In this document: positions 50,484 to 62,536 of the stretch, piece by piece
How positions within the stretch are numbered: position 1 is the first letter of the stretch
How the letters are laid out: every line of letters starts with the position of its first letter
NCBI GenBank assembly: GCA_021464245.1
Contig: JADCRB010000068.1
Span: 13,927,351-13,991,350 of the forward strand
DNA length: 64,000 bases
Direction: 5' to 3'
DNA from: Carallia brachiata
Lineage: Eukaryota; Streptophyta; Magnoliopsida; Malpighiales; Rhizophoraceae
Translations under genes and position numbers: made by a program
The notes under the pieces: model-generated
Databases searched by the model: none
Seen by the model: the letters and a program-made list of their open reading frames with translations, nothing else
Told to the model about the DNA's origin: nothing

Positions 50484-51210
50484 ACGAGTCGTTGTTTGCG
50501 AATGATCATGTTCATATAATTTTTGGCAGATAAACGTCATTGTTTTCTTCTTTGGCCAGACACATTTGTACCATGCAACCAATATAAATGGAAATGTAAA
50601 CGTCAATTGTTGTAATTATTGCAAATGGACCCTCTAGATCGATCTCTTACTTTTCTAGCTTCTTCATATATAATTCAACTGTCACGTGATTTTCCATTAT
50701 AAAATTTGGAGATGGTCATTTGCTGTTCTTCATATATAATTTAACTTGGTGAGAGCAAATAGTTTTTCCCATCCTTTTTTCTTTCGAGAATTTTGATTGT
50801 GTTTTATGGTATTAGTTACTTAGGTCCGCAGATTATTTGGCTCTTAAGTAACGTTTATTGCTAAAGTGACTTACCGCCTTTATTCGCACATTAATGAAGA
50901 GATTATGAACTAATAGGTTTTCCCACAGCTTAATTTTAGCTCTCGGGTTTTAAAAGCATTTTAGGGTTTAGGGTGAGTTAATTCAATTGGTTAATTAATT
51001 AGAAGACAAATTTTCTTCTCTTTTTTTTCTTATGTCAGTGCAACCTTTTTGTGGAGTACCTTATGGAAAAAAAAAAAAAAACAGAGAAAGTAAGACTATG
51101 TAGACAAGCATCATAAGACATGCGAAAGGTACGTAATTAATGTAAGAGTATCTAATGATTTTTTTTTTAAATTCAACAAATCTTTAACGATCTATGGTCC
51201 ATGTCACTAA
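49779..51210. other. AT-rich intergenic DNA
   Basis: A (TA)n microsatellite lies at about 50449-50480. No gene is seen. Confidence 0.5.
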
Positions 51211-51651
51211 TAGTGTGTTTGGATTTTGTCGGGGGAGAGAGAAAGAAAGTAGAAAGAAAAAAAATAGTGAAAAAGAAATGAATAAGAAAAGAAATAATTT
51301 TATTAATAGTTGTTTGGATATGTTAAAATTAAGTGAAAAAGAAATGTGTAAAAAAGTAAACTTTTTGTTTGTATAAGAAAAGAAATTGAAGGGAAAGAAA
51401 ATATTAATCAAACCAAATGATAATTTATGAGCAATTTTGTAATTTTATTAAACTCCTCATATCTCATGTCTCGTAGCCTTTATTTCTAATAAAAAAAAAA
51501 AGAAAGAAAATGAATTGTGAGATCCATCAACAATGCTGTCTCTGTGGTACAGAATCGAATTTCATATATATTTATGCATCCAAACACGAAAAAGAAACTC
51601 TCTTTTTCTCTCAATTCTTTCTTCACTTAAGAATCCAATCCAAACACAACA
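51211..51651. mobile_element. Probable MITE with purine-rich left half
   Basis: The left end 'tagtgtgtttggatt' is matched in inverted orientation at the right end ('ccaatccaaacacaaca'). The interior has 'agaaagaaaa' words on the left and 'ctctttttctctcaattc' on the right. The target duplication was not identified, so the exact borders are uncertain. Confidence 0.5.
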
Positions 51652-54600
51652 TAAAACCCACAGCAGACACTTGATTGTTGATTGTTGAATCTACAAATTG
51701 AGGTGACAGCTTAATCATAAGAATCAAGATCACTTGGGGAAAAAAACCTGTGCGAATACTGCCTCAAATAATTAAGCCCAATATTTATGCAAAGAACTCG
51801 ATTACAGTCTAGAAATTATCATTCTTGTGAAAAACAGGACAAGAGCAATAGAAATGGAAATCATCAGAAGATGGCACATCGTAATTGATGAAAACCATAA
51901 TTGCAACGGTGGCCAATGGCGCAGAGTATGAGCAATCCGACACGCAATCACAAGAAGAGAATGAATTGAAATTAAAGCAGTTGCTATCGAGCAATTTGGA
52001 AGCTGCATGTGGAGCTAGCAGGGGTCCGGAGAGACTGGGACCAACGGGTTTAAAAGAAATAATGTTGTTTTTGCCCGCACATGGCTCATCATTTTCCCTA
52101 CAAACAAATGCCCAAGAATTTTTTTTTTTTTTTCTTTAAACAAATAAGAAAGTAGGAATAATATTTTATAAACTATTATAAAAAATTACGCTGATCATAT
52201 CATACAGTAAGCTAATTTTTTACACCATATTTATACAAAAACAAATTCTATAATGCTCAATAAAAATTTTCAGTCTCTCCCATTATTGTGCAGGGTATGA
52301 ACAGGAATTTCTACTATATAACAATAGCAAATTAAGTTGAAGGAAGAAAGAAAAGAAAAACTTGTAAATTAGAAAGAGAAAAATGTTGGCCCTGTACGAC
52401 TACACCCACTATCCAATCTTATCCACTGTATCTCTGAGTGGGTTTGATATTGATTCACCGGCCCACCCATGACCCACCCACCCAAGGAGTTCTCCATCAC
52501 TGTACTATCTCTTCTAATCTTACAATCCAAGCCAACCACTTACACTTTAGCCGCCATCTTGGGACCTCCCAATGCTGTCAAGCCTTGTAAGGTTGTAAAT
52601 GTGAACCCTTAAAATTAAATTATTATGGAAACAAATAATTCAATTGTTATTCGTTCTTGTTTTTTTCCTAGTGTTCTAGGATTGCGACTGTGTGATCTCT
52701 ATTTTAATACCTTTGACGTGGGCCACATGTCACATGGCTCTGTTGTTCACATTTCACAGTTGATATTTTTTAGGTTGCTTGGTAACAGTTTTACCAGTTT
52801 ACCAGTTTTATTAATTAGAAAACATTGTATCCGTCTCTAAAAAAAATATTTCACTGTCAAATGATTATGTTAAGTACAGTATTAGGACAGGCATAAGATT
52901 AGCATCACCAAACACGTCGAAAAAACTCAAACTTCAAATCTTCAGTTTAGCACTGATTAAATGCTTATTATTAGACTACGACTTTTGATATTTAGGTTGT
53001 TTGTTATCTATAGTATGCAGTCCCTATAAGATTCGAATACATAAGTGATAGGATGCACTCCATTAATAGGTGTATGTTATACGTTTCTTTGTGATGGGAT
53101 ATGTATATCTCGTGTACCTCAGATATTCAAATTTGTCTTTAAGGTATCATTTTTTATGAATCAATCATAGGAATAATGATTTAGATTAGAAATACTAAGT
53201 AGTGATGTTTAAATATCAACAAAATAATAATAAAATAATAGATGTTAAATGATTGAAATTATTTTTAAAAAAATTAATAAACTGCTAAATAATATTAGAT
53301 GAATTACATGACTATTTTATTATCATTTATTATTAAACTACATAATAAAATTCTTTAAATTATATGATAAATCCAAACTACCTAACGACGGACGTATTCT
53401 CAACATCTTTAGAATGCTTCTCTTTTATCTTATTTTTTCCGATCCCCTAGAGTTTAGAATAAAAGAATAACTATTTTTCTTGTCTTTTTTAAGAGACAGA
53501 TGACAATCAAGCCAAAACCTAATCGTGATTTGTAATGACGACGGAAGACATAATGTTAATGTCTTCTGGCACGCACACACAAAACGATTTCGTGTGATCT
53601 AATCGTGCATTTTGCCGCTGAAGTACTGAAGATTTTTTATGTATAAGGCAAAGAAAATCAAAATGAATATCACTGCCCCATTAAATTAGTAATATCCATT
53701 TTGGCAATGTTGGATATGATGCATACTATGTTTCAGTCGTGTGGCTTCATTTCATTTATTCATTTTTTGGTACGTGATTTTATTCTTTAGTTGTTGTACT
53801 TATATCTTTGTAATATGATTCTTGAGCAATTATATGATTCGTCGGCTATTTGGGAGTGGCTAAGAGACTTTCCCTTTCCACATTCTCTTTACAAAATGTT
53901 TGGTAAATTCACTTAACTAATTTTAAAGTAACGATAAATAATGTAAGTTATTAGATTATTAGGTTTATGAAAAAATTAAAAATAAATAAATTATTAAATA
54001 TTATTAAAAAAGATTGTATAATTATTTGTTATTATTTAAAACTACATATTACTACTTTATATTATGAGGGCAAATTGTGGGGACCATGCCTGCTGGTTCC
54101 CGTTTAATGCCAAGGTGTCCGTTCTGTTGTCCTTCGTCCACAATCCATAGGAACCCCTCCAATTGATCTGCTTTAAAATATTAAATTTGCCTAATTATCC
54201 AAATCAAAGCCAGCTCCACGAAGACAAGAAAATTACCTAACGCGGACCCGCTTTTCAAGTGTCCTGGAATATCACATTCGTGCCACATTATTGAGGTCAT
54301 CATAATTAATCATTATAACATACAAATTATATACATAAATATATTGTTTTCAATGGGAAAATGGCATTGTTCGTGTGTATGGATCGCAATTAGGCAAGTT
54401 ATTGATTAGAGGATTGTCTTAACATAAGTTGTCATTCGTGGAGTGCTGTCGAGAATAATTTTAAATATTAGTCACACCAACCAAATTCCAATAATGAACA
54501 ATAAACAGATTAAGGAAAAAGATCCAAAAAGGAGATGATTAGTAAGAGATTTCAACGCCCTATTTCACACTATGAATTGCATTTTCTCTAGACCTAATGA

Positions 54601-57341
54601 AGAGGTGCAATGAATGTAAGAACCATAACCACAGCCACAATGCCTACCATGACTTGACATCACTCCTCATTTTCCTCTTTTTAGAGCGATAACTTGGCCC
54701 CATTGTCCAATCTCCAATGCCATCGGCATTGGGACAAGTTCATTTCACCACCCGTCTGTGTACGTGCATACCAAGTTCATTTTAGTATAATCTTTGAGTA
54801 CAAAGTATAATATTCATCAATTAAGAATAAATATATTCCATTTCTATGCATGCTATGTAATCAACAAGTTTCTGTTTAGTTGGCTAGCACTTTGACCTCA
54901 AATAGATTCACATGTTAATGTGCAAAGATTCAAAACTTAGAAAAGACACTCATTAGAAAGAAAGAAATCTCATAATGCTTTAATCCTCAAAGTAATTGCC
55001 TCACCTAACCAAAATTTTATCCTTTAAAGGTTATATCGGTAGTTAAAATTTAAAATTTTAGTTTAAAAAAGTTCTTGTATTGTAGTCCTGAAAATGAATG
55101 TGTAAGGTTTTTTAAAATAGAAAGAGTTGCACTTTTAGCTTTTTTCACTATTTCACCAAAAAAAAATCGTATTCATTATATAACTCATATTTTTATGAAT
55201 CCTATAATAGACCAAGAAAAAGGGATAAATAAATTAATGATTAAAGAATAATTGATGAATATTCATCAATTAAGAATCTATAGCATATCATGGACCAAAA
55301 AAGAATCTAGCGTCTACCAAAGTTAAAGCTTTCAAGAGGTTATATGCATATGATCAAATAGCCAAAAATTCTGGTAAGACATTAACACACACCGATATGA
55401 TTTCAAACCAATTAAATTAATTACTAGCACCATTCTCCTGTAAAGTTTGGCATGCGCTCGCTGCATCAGATCATACTTGCGGTGATAAAGACAAGGCATG
55501 CTAAGCTATATAAGAAATTTGATGATGAGGGGTATTACATACGCTCTACATATATCGAAGAAAGGGAAGTATCCAGATGATTATTTTTACTTTATCTTAA
55601 AAATGGAAAGACTTCAGCCCACATCATGATCGAAGGACTGTATATCACCATGGATCGTTGATCATGACAAACATTGGCTGCTAAGGCATTACATTTACAT
55701 GTTTTTTTTTTTTATCAATAAAAAATATATATTGTGGATATGTTGATCATTGTATGTGTATAATGAAATTAGAGATCATCTATTATATATTCATTCAATC
55801 TCTCTCATAAAGAGAACTTGTTATTCAAACACTGTTGAGATCAAATAGGTTTTCTTTACACCTGATTTTAGTATTAATAAATATTGAACTAAATATTATA
55901 CTATACAAATCAACCCACTATGTAGAGAAAATGACAACAGTAAAACTTAAATTGAATTAATACGAAAATAAACTCATAAACTTATAATTAAATTACTACC
56001 TTAGATAATAAAATTATAACTTAATTAGTTCATTATTATTATTATATATGATTTTGACAAATATTTTTAACATATATATATATAGTTTTTTTTTTCCTTT
56101 TGAACAGATCTATATAAGTTTTTTTTTTTTAAAAAAATTCGTATAAGTTTGTTGACCTATATTTTTCTCTTACGTTACATCGATTTACAGATCGGTACAA
56201 CCACTGTCATTTTCTTTAATGCCCAAATAGTATACGTCAAAAAAACAAAACCCAAATAGTAGCCTGCTCCATTTTTTTTTAATAAAAAGAATTCATTACC
56301 AAACTTACAATTCAAGACTAAGATTTATTCACTGATATTTTTATTTAATATTTTTTTAAAAAAATTAATTATTATAATACTATTAAAAATTTAATAGCCT
56401 CTCACACATCTAATTTTGATATTAATAAATTTAAAATTTAATTCTGCACTTTTATATACATTTCCATTATTAAGAGCAGAGGACAATTAAATAACTCAAA
56501 TTTAAATTATAGTGAAATAAAACTTGCTGAATCATTGTCAAACTACGACGTCAAGCATTGCATGCATAGTCATGAACAAAAACAAACCTATGAATTAAGA
56601 ATCGGCTCGGACCGACTGGTTCAACTAAAAAAATTGAGAATCGGTCCTACATCTGATCCGGTTCAAGACTAAAAATAGAATTTGGACCGAACAAAAAAAA
56701 ATCGATCAAAAACCAGAAAAATCGGAAAAATCGGCAAAAAATCGGACCGGTAGAACTGGTTCAATTTAAACTAAAAACTTTTAAATTACAATTTGACCCA
56801 AAACTTTATCTAAATTATAATTAAGACTCTAATTTTAACTAAAAATTTTAATTTAGTTCTCAATTGATTAAAATTTTCAATTTTAACCTTTAAAATTTAA
56901 AAATTAATATTTAATCACTATTTATAAATATTATTTTTTTAATTAATTTTTATAAATTATATTTTGTTAAATATACTAATTGTAATATTTTTAATGTATG
57001 TAAATATTAATATAATTCTTAAAATACACTTTATTTTAAATATTTATTATCATTCTTATATAATACAACATTTTATATAATTATATAAGTTATATAAAAA
57101 TTTAATTTTTATATATTTAATATTAAATACCGATTTTACCTATTTAACCACAGTTTTACTAGTCAAACCGGTTAAACTTTAAACCTCTCAACTTTCCAGT
57201 TTAATAACTGATTCTGTTCTGAAAACCTTAAAACAAACACACTCTTTAAATTTTTTTTTTTTTTCCAAAAGTTTAAATCTTTATGACTTCTTGCTAATTA
57301 AAAAAACAAAAATCTTTATGACCTCTGGCTGTCTCCCTGTC

Positions 57342-57344
<3 letters not shown>
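51652..57344. other. Long AT-rich intergenic stretch
   Basis: I see no gene in this 5.7-kb stretch. Open frames at 51809-52139 and 52625-52840 have no recognisable content. 56590-57240 carries degenerate 'accggtt/aaccggtt' words at both ends ('cggaccgactggttcaac', 'agtcaaaccggttaaac'), suggesting a decayed MITE. Confidence 0.55.
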
Positions 57345-57380
<36 letters not shown>

Positions 57381-57404
57381 CTCGCAATAACAAAACAATA
57401 TAAA
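57345..57404 (+). promoter_or_regulatory. (CT)n tract and possible TATA box upstream of the kinase-regulator-like gene
   Basis: A CT dinucleotide run (57345-57374) is followed by TATAAA at 57399-57404, about 280 nt before the ATG at 57683. CT tracts of this kind are common in plant core promoters and 5' UTRs. The assignment is tentative. Confidence 0.4.
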
Positions 57405-57682
57405 CAACATATACATTACCCACTCAATACATAACAATGTTAAATGTTGCTCATTCCTTCCAAGTTCCAGTGAGTTTCCTTTAGGTCAGGGTAGGGCCAT
57501 CTGCACTGAACTCTGAGCTCGTTGCATAAGAAGGAAACTACGTACTACCTGTCAAGTTGTCATCAGTTCCCACCCCAACTGAGTACTCAGAAAGAAAGCA
57601 CAGCAGGCGCTCCATCGCCCCCACCACCTTAATTTTGATTTCTCATCTCCCTTCCTTTGCAGGAGGAGGCAACAAACAATAC

Positions 57683-58984
57683 ATGGACAACCCAACAAGA
57701 AGAGTGACTAAAGCTGACGGAGAGCAGCAAGAAATAAGACGCCAAGTACTCCCGTCACTATCATCATCATCTAGTAGCGGAAGAAGAAGAAGAAGCAGCG
57801 CTTCCAACTCCCCAGAATTCGAGTTCTGGATGGTCCGAAACCCATCTTTTCCTCAACCCAATCTCCTCTCCGCCGACGAGCTCTTCGTCGACGGTGTTCT
57901 TCTTCCTCTCCACCAACTCCAGTACCCCATCAGCAGCAACCACCACCCACAACCTGACCCACCCGACCCACTTCCCTGTCCACCCACCTCTCTACCACCT
58001 GAACCTGAACCGGAACCCGAGGCTGAAATATCTCCGGCATCCATAACCGCAGCAGCCGAACCAGCCACCACTACAACCTCTTCTTCAAAGAGATGGACAG
58101 ACATATTCAAGAAAAGCGAAAAGAAATCCGGGTCAGGGTCAGGGTCGGCAACCGGCGGCAAGAAGAACCAAGAAGACAAAGATAGAGAAAATAATAACAA
58201 GGAGAAAGATCAGAAGAAGAAGAATAGGTCAGAGAAAAAGAGCCACAGCCGAAGGGGTTCATCAGCCGAGCTGAACATCAACATTTGGCCATTTTCACGC
58301 AGTAGATCCGCAGGCAACAGCGGGTCTCGACCCAGATTGTTTCCGGCGGGGGCTCCGGGAATAAGCCGGAAAGCGAGTAGCGCCCCCTGTTCGCGGAGCA
58401 ACTCCGGCGGAGAATCCAAGTCAAGAAAGTGGCCGAGCAGTCCGGGTCGACCCGGCGGGGTCCATTTGGGTCGGAGCAGCCCAGTTTGGCAGGTTCGGCG
58501 TAGCGGAAGTGGAGGAGGAGGAGGTTCCACTGTCATCAGGAGTAATAATTTCTACCACCACGACCCTCCCACCGTGATAGCCGCTCATCGGCATGGTGAA
58601 AAGGGGGCTGCCAGTAGTAAAAAGGAAGTTACCACGGAGTCTCGCCGCGGTAAAAGCAGCAGCAGTAGCGTTAGTGGTGGGAAAAATAATAATGGCGGTG
58701 AGGGTGGTGGTTCTAAAGTCAAGGCCAAGGTGTTGAACATGAACGTGGCACCCATGTGCATTGGGTATAGAAATCAAATGAGCTGTGGAAGCGAGGAAAA
58801 TAGTACCATCGGTGTTGGTGGGCGTAGCAACAGAGGAGGAGTCGGAGTCAAAAATGGCAGCATTACTTACCTCCTTGGTAATGGTAATGGTAATGGTAAT
58901 GGTAATTGTAATAGTAATAATGGTGGGCACATCTTCAATTTACGCACTCTCTTCACTAGGAAAAAAAGCCTATTGATGGTGTAA
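57683..58984 (+). CDS. Serine/lysine-rich protein resembling membrane-associated kinase regulators (BKI1/MAKR-like)
   Basis: A single frame of 433 aa. ATG 57683 (MDNPTRR) is the first in-frame Met; the frame opens upstream without an ATG. Residues 45-50 (EFEFWM), then NPSFPQPNLLSADELFVDG and VLLPLH, give the 'FEF ... SADELF-x-G-x-LLPL' pattern seen in membrane-associated kinase regulators. RWTDIFKK follows at about residue 140. A very basic segment (KKKNRSEKKSHSRRGSS) could bind membrane phospholipids, as in BKI1. The rest is Ser-, Gly- and Pro-rich and probably disordered. A hexanucleotide GGTAAT repeat near the 3' end encodes alternating Gly-Asn. The C-terminus is FNLRTLFTRKKSLLMV. In that family members are plasma-membrane regulators of receptor kinases; assignment here rests on short motifs. 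Confidence 0.7.
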   Translation: MDNPTRRVTKADGEQQEIRRQVLPSLSSSSSSGRRRRSSASNSPEFEFWMVRNPSFPQPNLLSADELFVDGVLLPLHQLQYPISSNHHPQPDPPDPLPCPPTSLPPEPEPEPEAEISPASITAAAEPATTTTSSSKRWTDIFKKSEKKSGSGSGSATGGKKNQEDKDRENNNKEKDQKKKNRSEKKSHSRRGSSAELNINIWPFSRSRSAGNSGSRPRLFPAGAPGISRKASSAPCSRSNSGGESKSRKWPSSPGRPGGVHLGRSSPVWQVRRSGSGGGGGSTVIRSNNFYHHDPPTVIAAHRHGEKGAASSKKEVTTESRRGKSSSSSVSGGKNNNGGEGGGSKVKAKVLNMNVAPMCIGYRNQMSCGSEENSTIGVGGRSNRGGVGVKNGSITYLLGNGNGNGNGNCNSNNGGHIFNLRTLFTRKKSLLMV

Positions 58985-61900
58985 TATAGTTTCCCTTTCT
59001 TGTCCAAAAATGAGACAAAAAAAATTATGATCATCAGTACATTTTCTAGTGTTCTGCCATTCATTTATGCTAAGCGAAATGGATATTTAGTTATTTAGTT
59101 TAAGGCCTAGTCAGTTAGTTGTTTTTTATGATTATCATCTTAGAGATTTTTCATTCTAATAAAATTTGATGCAAATTAATTAACATCGTTTTATTTGGGC
59201 TAGTTTAATCATTCATCCTCAATGTGATGAGATAGTTGAGACGTCATTGTCTCTTCTTCGCAGTGTGAGTTGTGGGTTGTCCATTAGCTCTTAACATAGC
59301 AAAAAGAACTTTCATAAATTTACATATAAATAAAAATAAAATGGGGATTACACACATATGTGTATGTATATGTCATAACTCATAAGTTAGTCCTAAAAAC
59401 TATTTTTTATGACATAAAAAATAAAGATTTCCACTAAAAACCTTATTGAACATTTATAACCTAATTTTGTATGAAACACAAATTACTATAAGGATGCACG
59501 ATAATTGATTTATGTAATTATTCTACAATTGGAGGAAAAACTCTAGAGAAGAACACTCTGTAGAAAAAAAAAATTGTTTGATCAATACTCATATCTTAAA
59601 AATATATGCAACTTAATTTAATGCTGGAGCATGATACTATTGATAAGCATATGCATCTTCTCACAGAAAGAACATACAAACTAAAAAATTGGTAGGGAAA
59701 AGAAAAAATATGACCTGATAATTGTAATTACTCCTAATTTTTGGGCGGTTCCGTAAAAAAAAAAAAAGGTAAAAACAGAAAAGAAGGAAATTTGTTTACT
59801 GGGCCTTCTTGCAAGCCAAACAAAGGAGTTATTTACCATTTTACACGAAAATAAGCGCGTGAACTGTTACTAATTTGGGGTAATTTTTTTTTTATTTACA
59901 AAGAATTTTAATGAGCATACGAAAGAATAGATAATAAAATTAGTAGAGGTTGAACCTCTCGATTCATTATTAAAAAATACTTTCTTTAACTATTAGAATA
60001 AATATTCAATTTTTTAAGATAAATTTTCTGGAAGCCAAGTTAGAATTGAAGTAAATGGAAGTCAAGGAGTAGAAAATTTCGATGTGGGACCATTTGAGAG
60101 TAAAAGGAAAAGAGAAAGGAAAATGATTTTTGTTATCATTACTTTCGGTGAGAATTATACGCTCATAAAAACTTTGTAGACATGTAGTTATAGAAATACA
60201 GTAGATATATTGTAATTTAAAATTTTAAATTATAAAAAAAATATTAAATTTTTAAAAAATAAATAAATTATTATATATTATTAAATTAATTATATATTTT
60301 TAATATATCCTATTAAATATATCTATATAGTTTTACTCAGATAGATGTTTACCCAATTGCACCAATCAATAAAAAAGTTAGTAACAAACAAGGGCGCAGA
60401 TTTAGATTTATAACGTGTGTAAAGCTATACTCAATATAAAAGTATAATTAATCGTTAATTTAGTACTATTATATTAAAAAATCTGAAATAATATTTATAA
60501 AATTAAAAATTAAAAATATATAAATATTATTTTAAAATTTAAAATATAAATCTTATATGATATACGTTAAAAAAATTATTTTCATCAAAAATTGTTCTTT
60601 TCTTAAACAAGCAATCCGTTACACTGAATTGCATTTTGTTGCGTATGGCAAAATAGTGCGGCTGCACTTGTATGGACCAGAAACTTTTTCCAACAAACAA
60701 ATGCAATCGCTTGGTGTTAACAGATTCTATTATCCCGCGCCTGACTCCAAAGGGGCTGGGACAATCGATTCTGTTATCCCATGCTGTGATCGGCTGGTGG
60801 CAACCGATAACTGAGTTTGCTTAGTGAGAACTGAGGAGCCATTTTGCTAACATAACTAACAATTATTTTCAGACCAATCATTCTTTTTTGCTTTTCTTTA
60901 AACTTTTCTTACATCTGAACTAATTAATTGAGAAAAGCCGACAGTTAGAGAAATTAATAATTTAAATTTTTAATTTCTTTTATTGATATACTCTCAATAT
61001 TATTTAAATTATAAATTTATGATAAGTAAACATCTACTATTACTTCACTTCTATCCAACCGAATCAATGCAAGCATAAATGCGCTTAAGCCTTTTGACTT
61101 TTTTTTTATTTTTTAATTCTACATTTTATGTTCCTATATAAAAAAAATAATAGATATTTGTGTTTGAAAAATATATTTGAGAAACAAAAAAGCGACTGAG
61201 AGTAAAGTTAATTTACTTTCATAGCCCACTAAAATTATTCTTTACAAAATAGGGAGGAAACTTACTAATTCTTCCTTTTGTATTGAAAACTATAATATCC
61301 TCATCATATATTAAACAACAAATTCACCAAAAACTAAAAAAAAAAAAATATATCTCCACATTTTAAAAATTTTATTATTTTGTTAAAATAATATAAATAT
61401 TATAAACTTATTAAATTAAATTTATACATATATTTTATGTATAATTTACAAGTCAAATGTTTTTAATATTGTATCTATTTTTTTTTTCGAGGATAAAATT
61501 AATATTTTCATATTTATATTTTTACTATCTCTCACTTTCTAGGTTTTTCCAAAAAAAATTTTTAAGTTTCTTTCCTAGTACAACCCTTTCTCGTGCAAAA
61601 GGATAAAAAATTTCCTTCTTCCTTTTTTCCTCTCTCCCATTTTCTTTTCTTTCACTTTACTCTCCTCTTATTTTTTTATTCAAATATAACTAGTATATGT
61701 TTCGATTAAAAAAGTAGAAGAAAAAACAAAGTAGAGACAAGAAAAATCAAAAGAGAGAAAAGGTCTTTAATTTTTTTATATATTTAAAAGGTAGTAATAA
61801 AAATGAAGAAAATTAAAAATTTTTAATTTAAAAAATAGTAATAAGTAATATAAAGAAAAATAATAAGTAACAGAATGTCAATTTTATTCTCTAAAAAAAG

Positions 61901-62536
61901 GTATTATATATAATATAAAAATATTTAACTTATAAATTATATATAAATATTTGTATAAATTTAATTAATAAATTAATAATATTTATAGATTTTTTATTAA
62001 AAAATTGAATAAAACTATATCAAAATTTATTTTGTTCATTCACCAGAACCAAAAGTGAAAATTTTGACAGACAGGTATCATATCAAAACGTCTTTTGAGG
62101 AATTGGCAGACTGGGGCATTTTTCAAAGAACAATGGGCAGGTTGGATTTGGAACTAAAGAATTAGTGATACTTCTTTTCTTAATAAAAAATATAAATTTA
62201 CCAATTTTTTTTTTGAAAATTGAGAAAAATAATTTTGATAAACTCAAGAAAAATAATTTTGATGGGTTTAAAAAACAATAACCTTTCTTTCTTAAACTTT
62301 TTTTCCGTCCTAAAAATATTTGCAAATACAAACCCCTTATTATTATTATTTTTTTTAATTTTTCTCCCACTCCCTCTATTTTCTTCCCTCCTAGCGGCAC
62401 ACTGGTACGGAAAGGAAAGAAATAGAGAAAGCGTTGGCGGCATAAATAAACTGAAGACCGGCGAGCTAACAGCCAATTCCATCCCATTGGAGAAACGCAG
62501 AAACAGAGACAACAAAACCACAAAGAACAGCGGACG
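58985..62536. other. AT-rich intergenic DNA
   Basis: No supported gene. 60590-60830 is less AT-rich and holds an 85-codon frame (YTELHFVAYGK...) that I do not recognise. The last 100-150 bp before 62537 would be the 5' UTR and promoter of the next gene. Confidence 0.5.

Noticed and set aside
60557..60814. 85-aa open frame in a locally GC-richer patch
   Set aside because: No recognisable motif, not preserved beyond the frame, no splice or promoter support.
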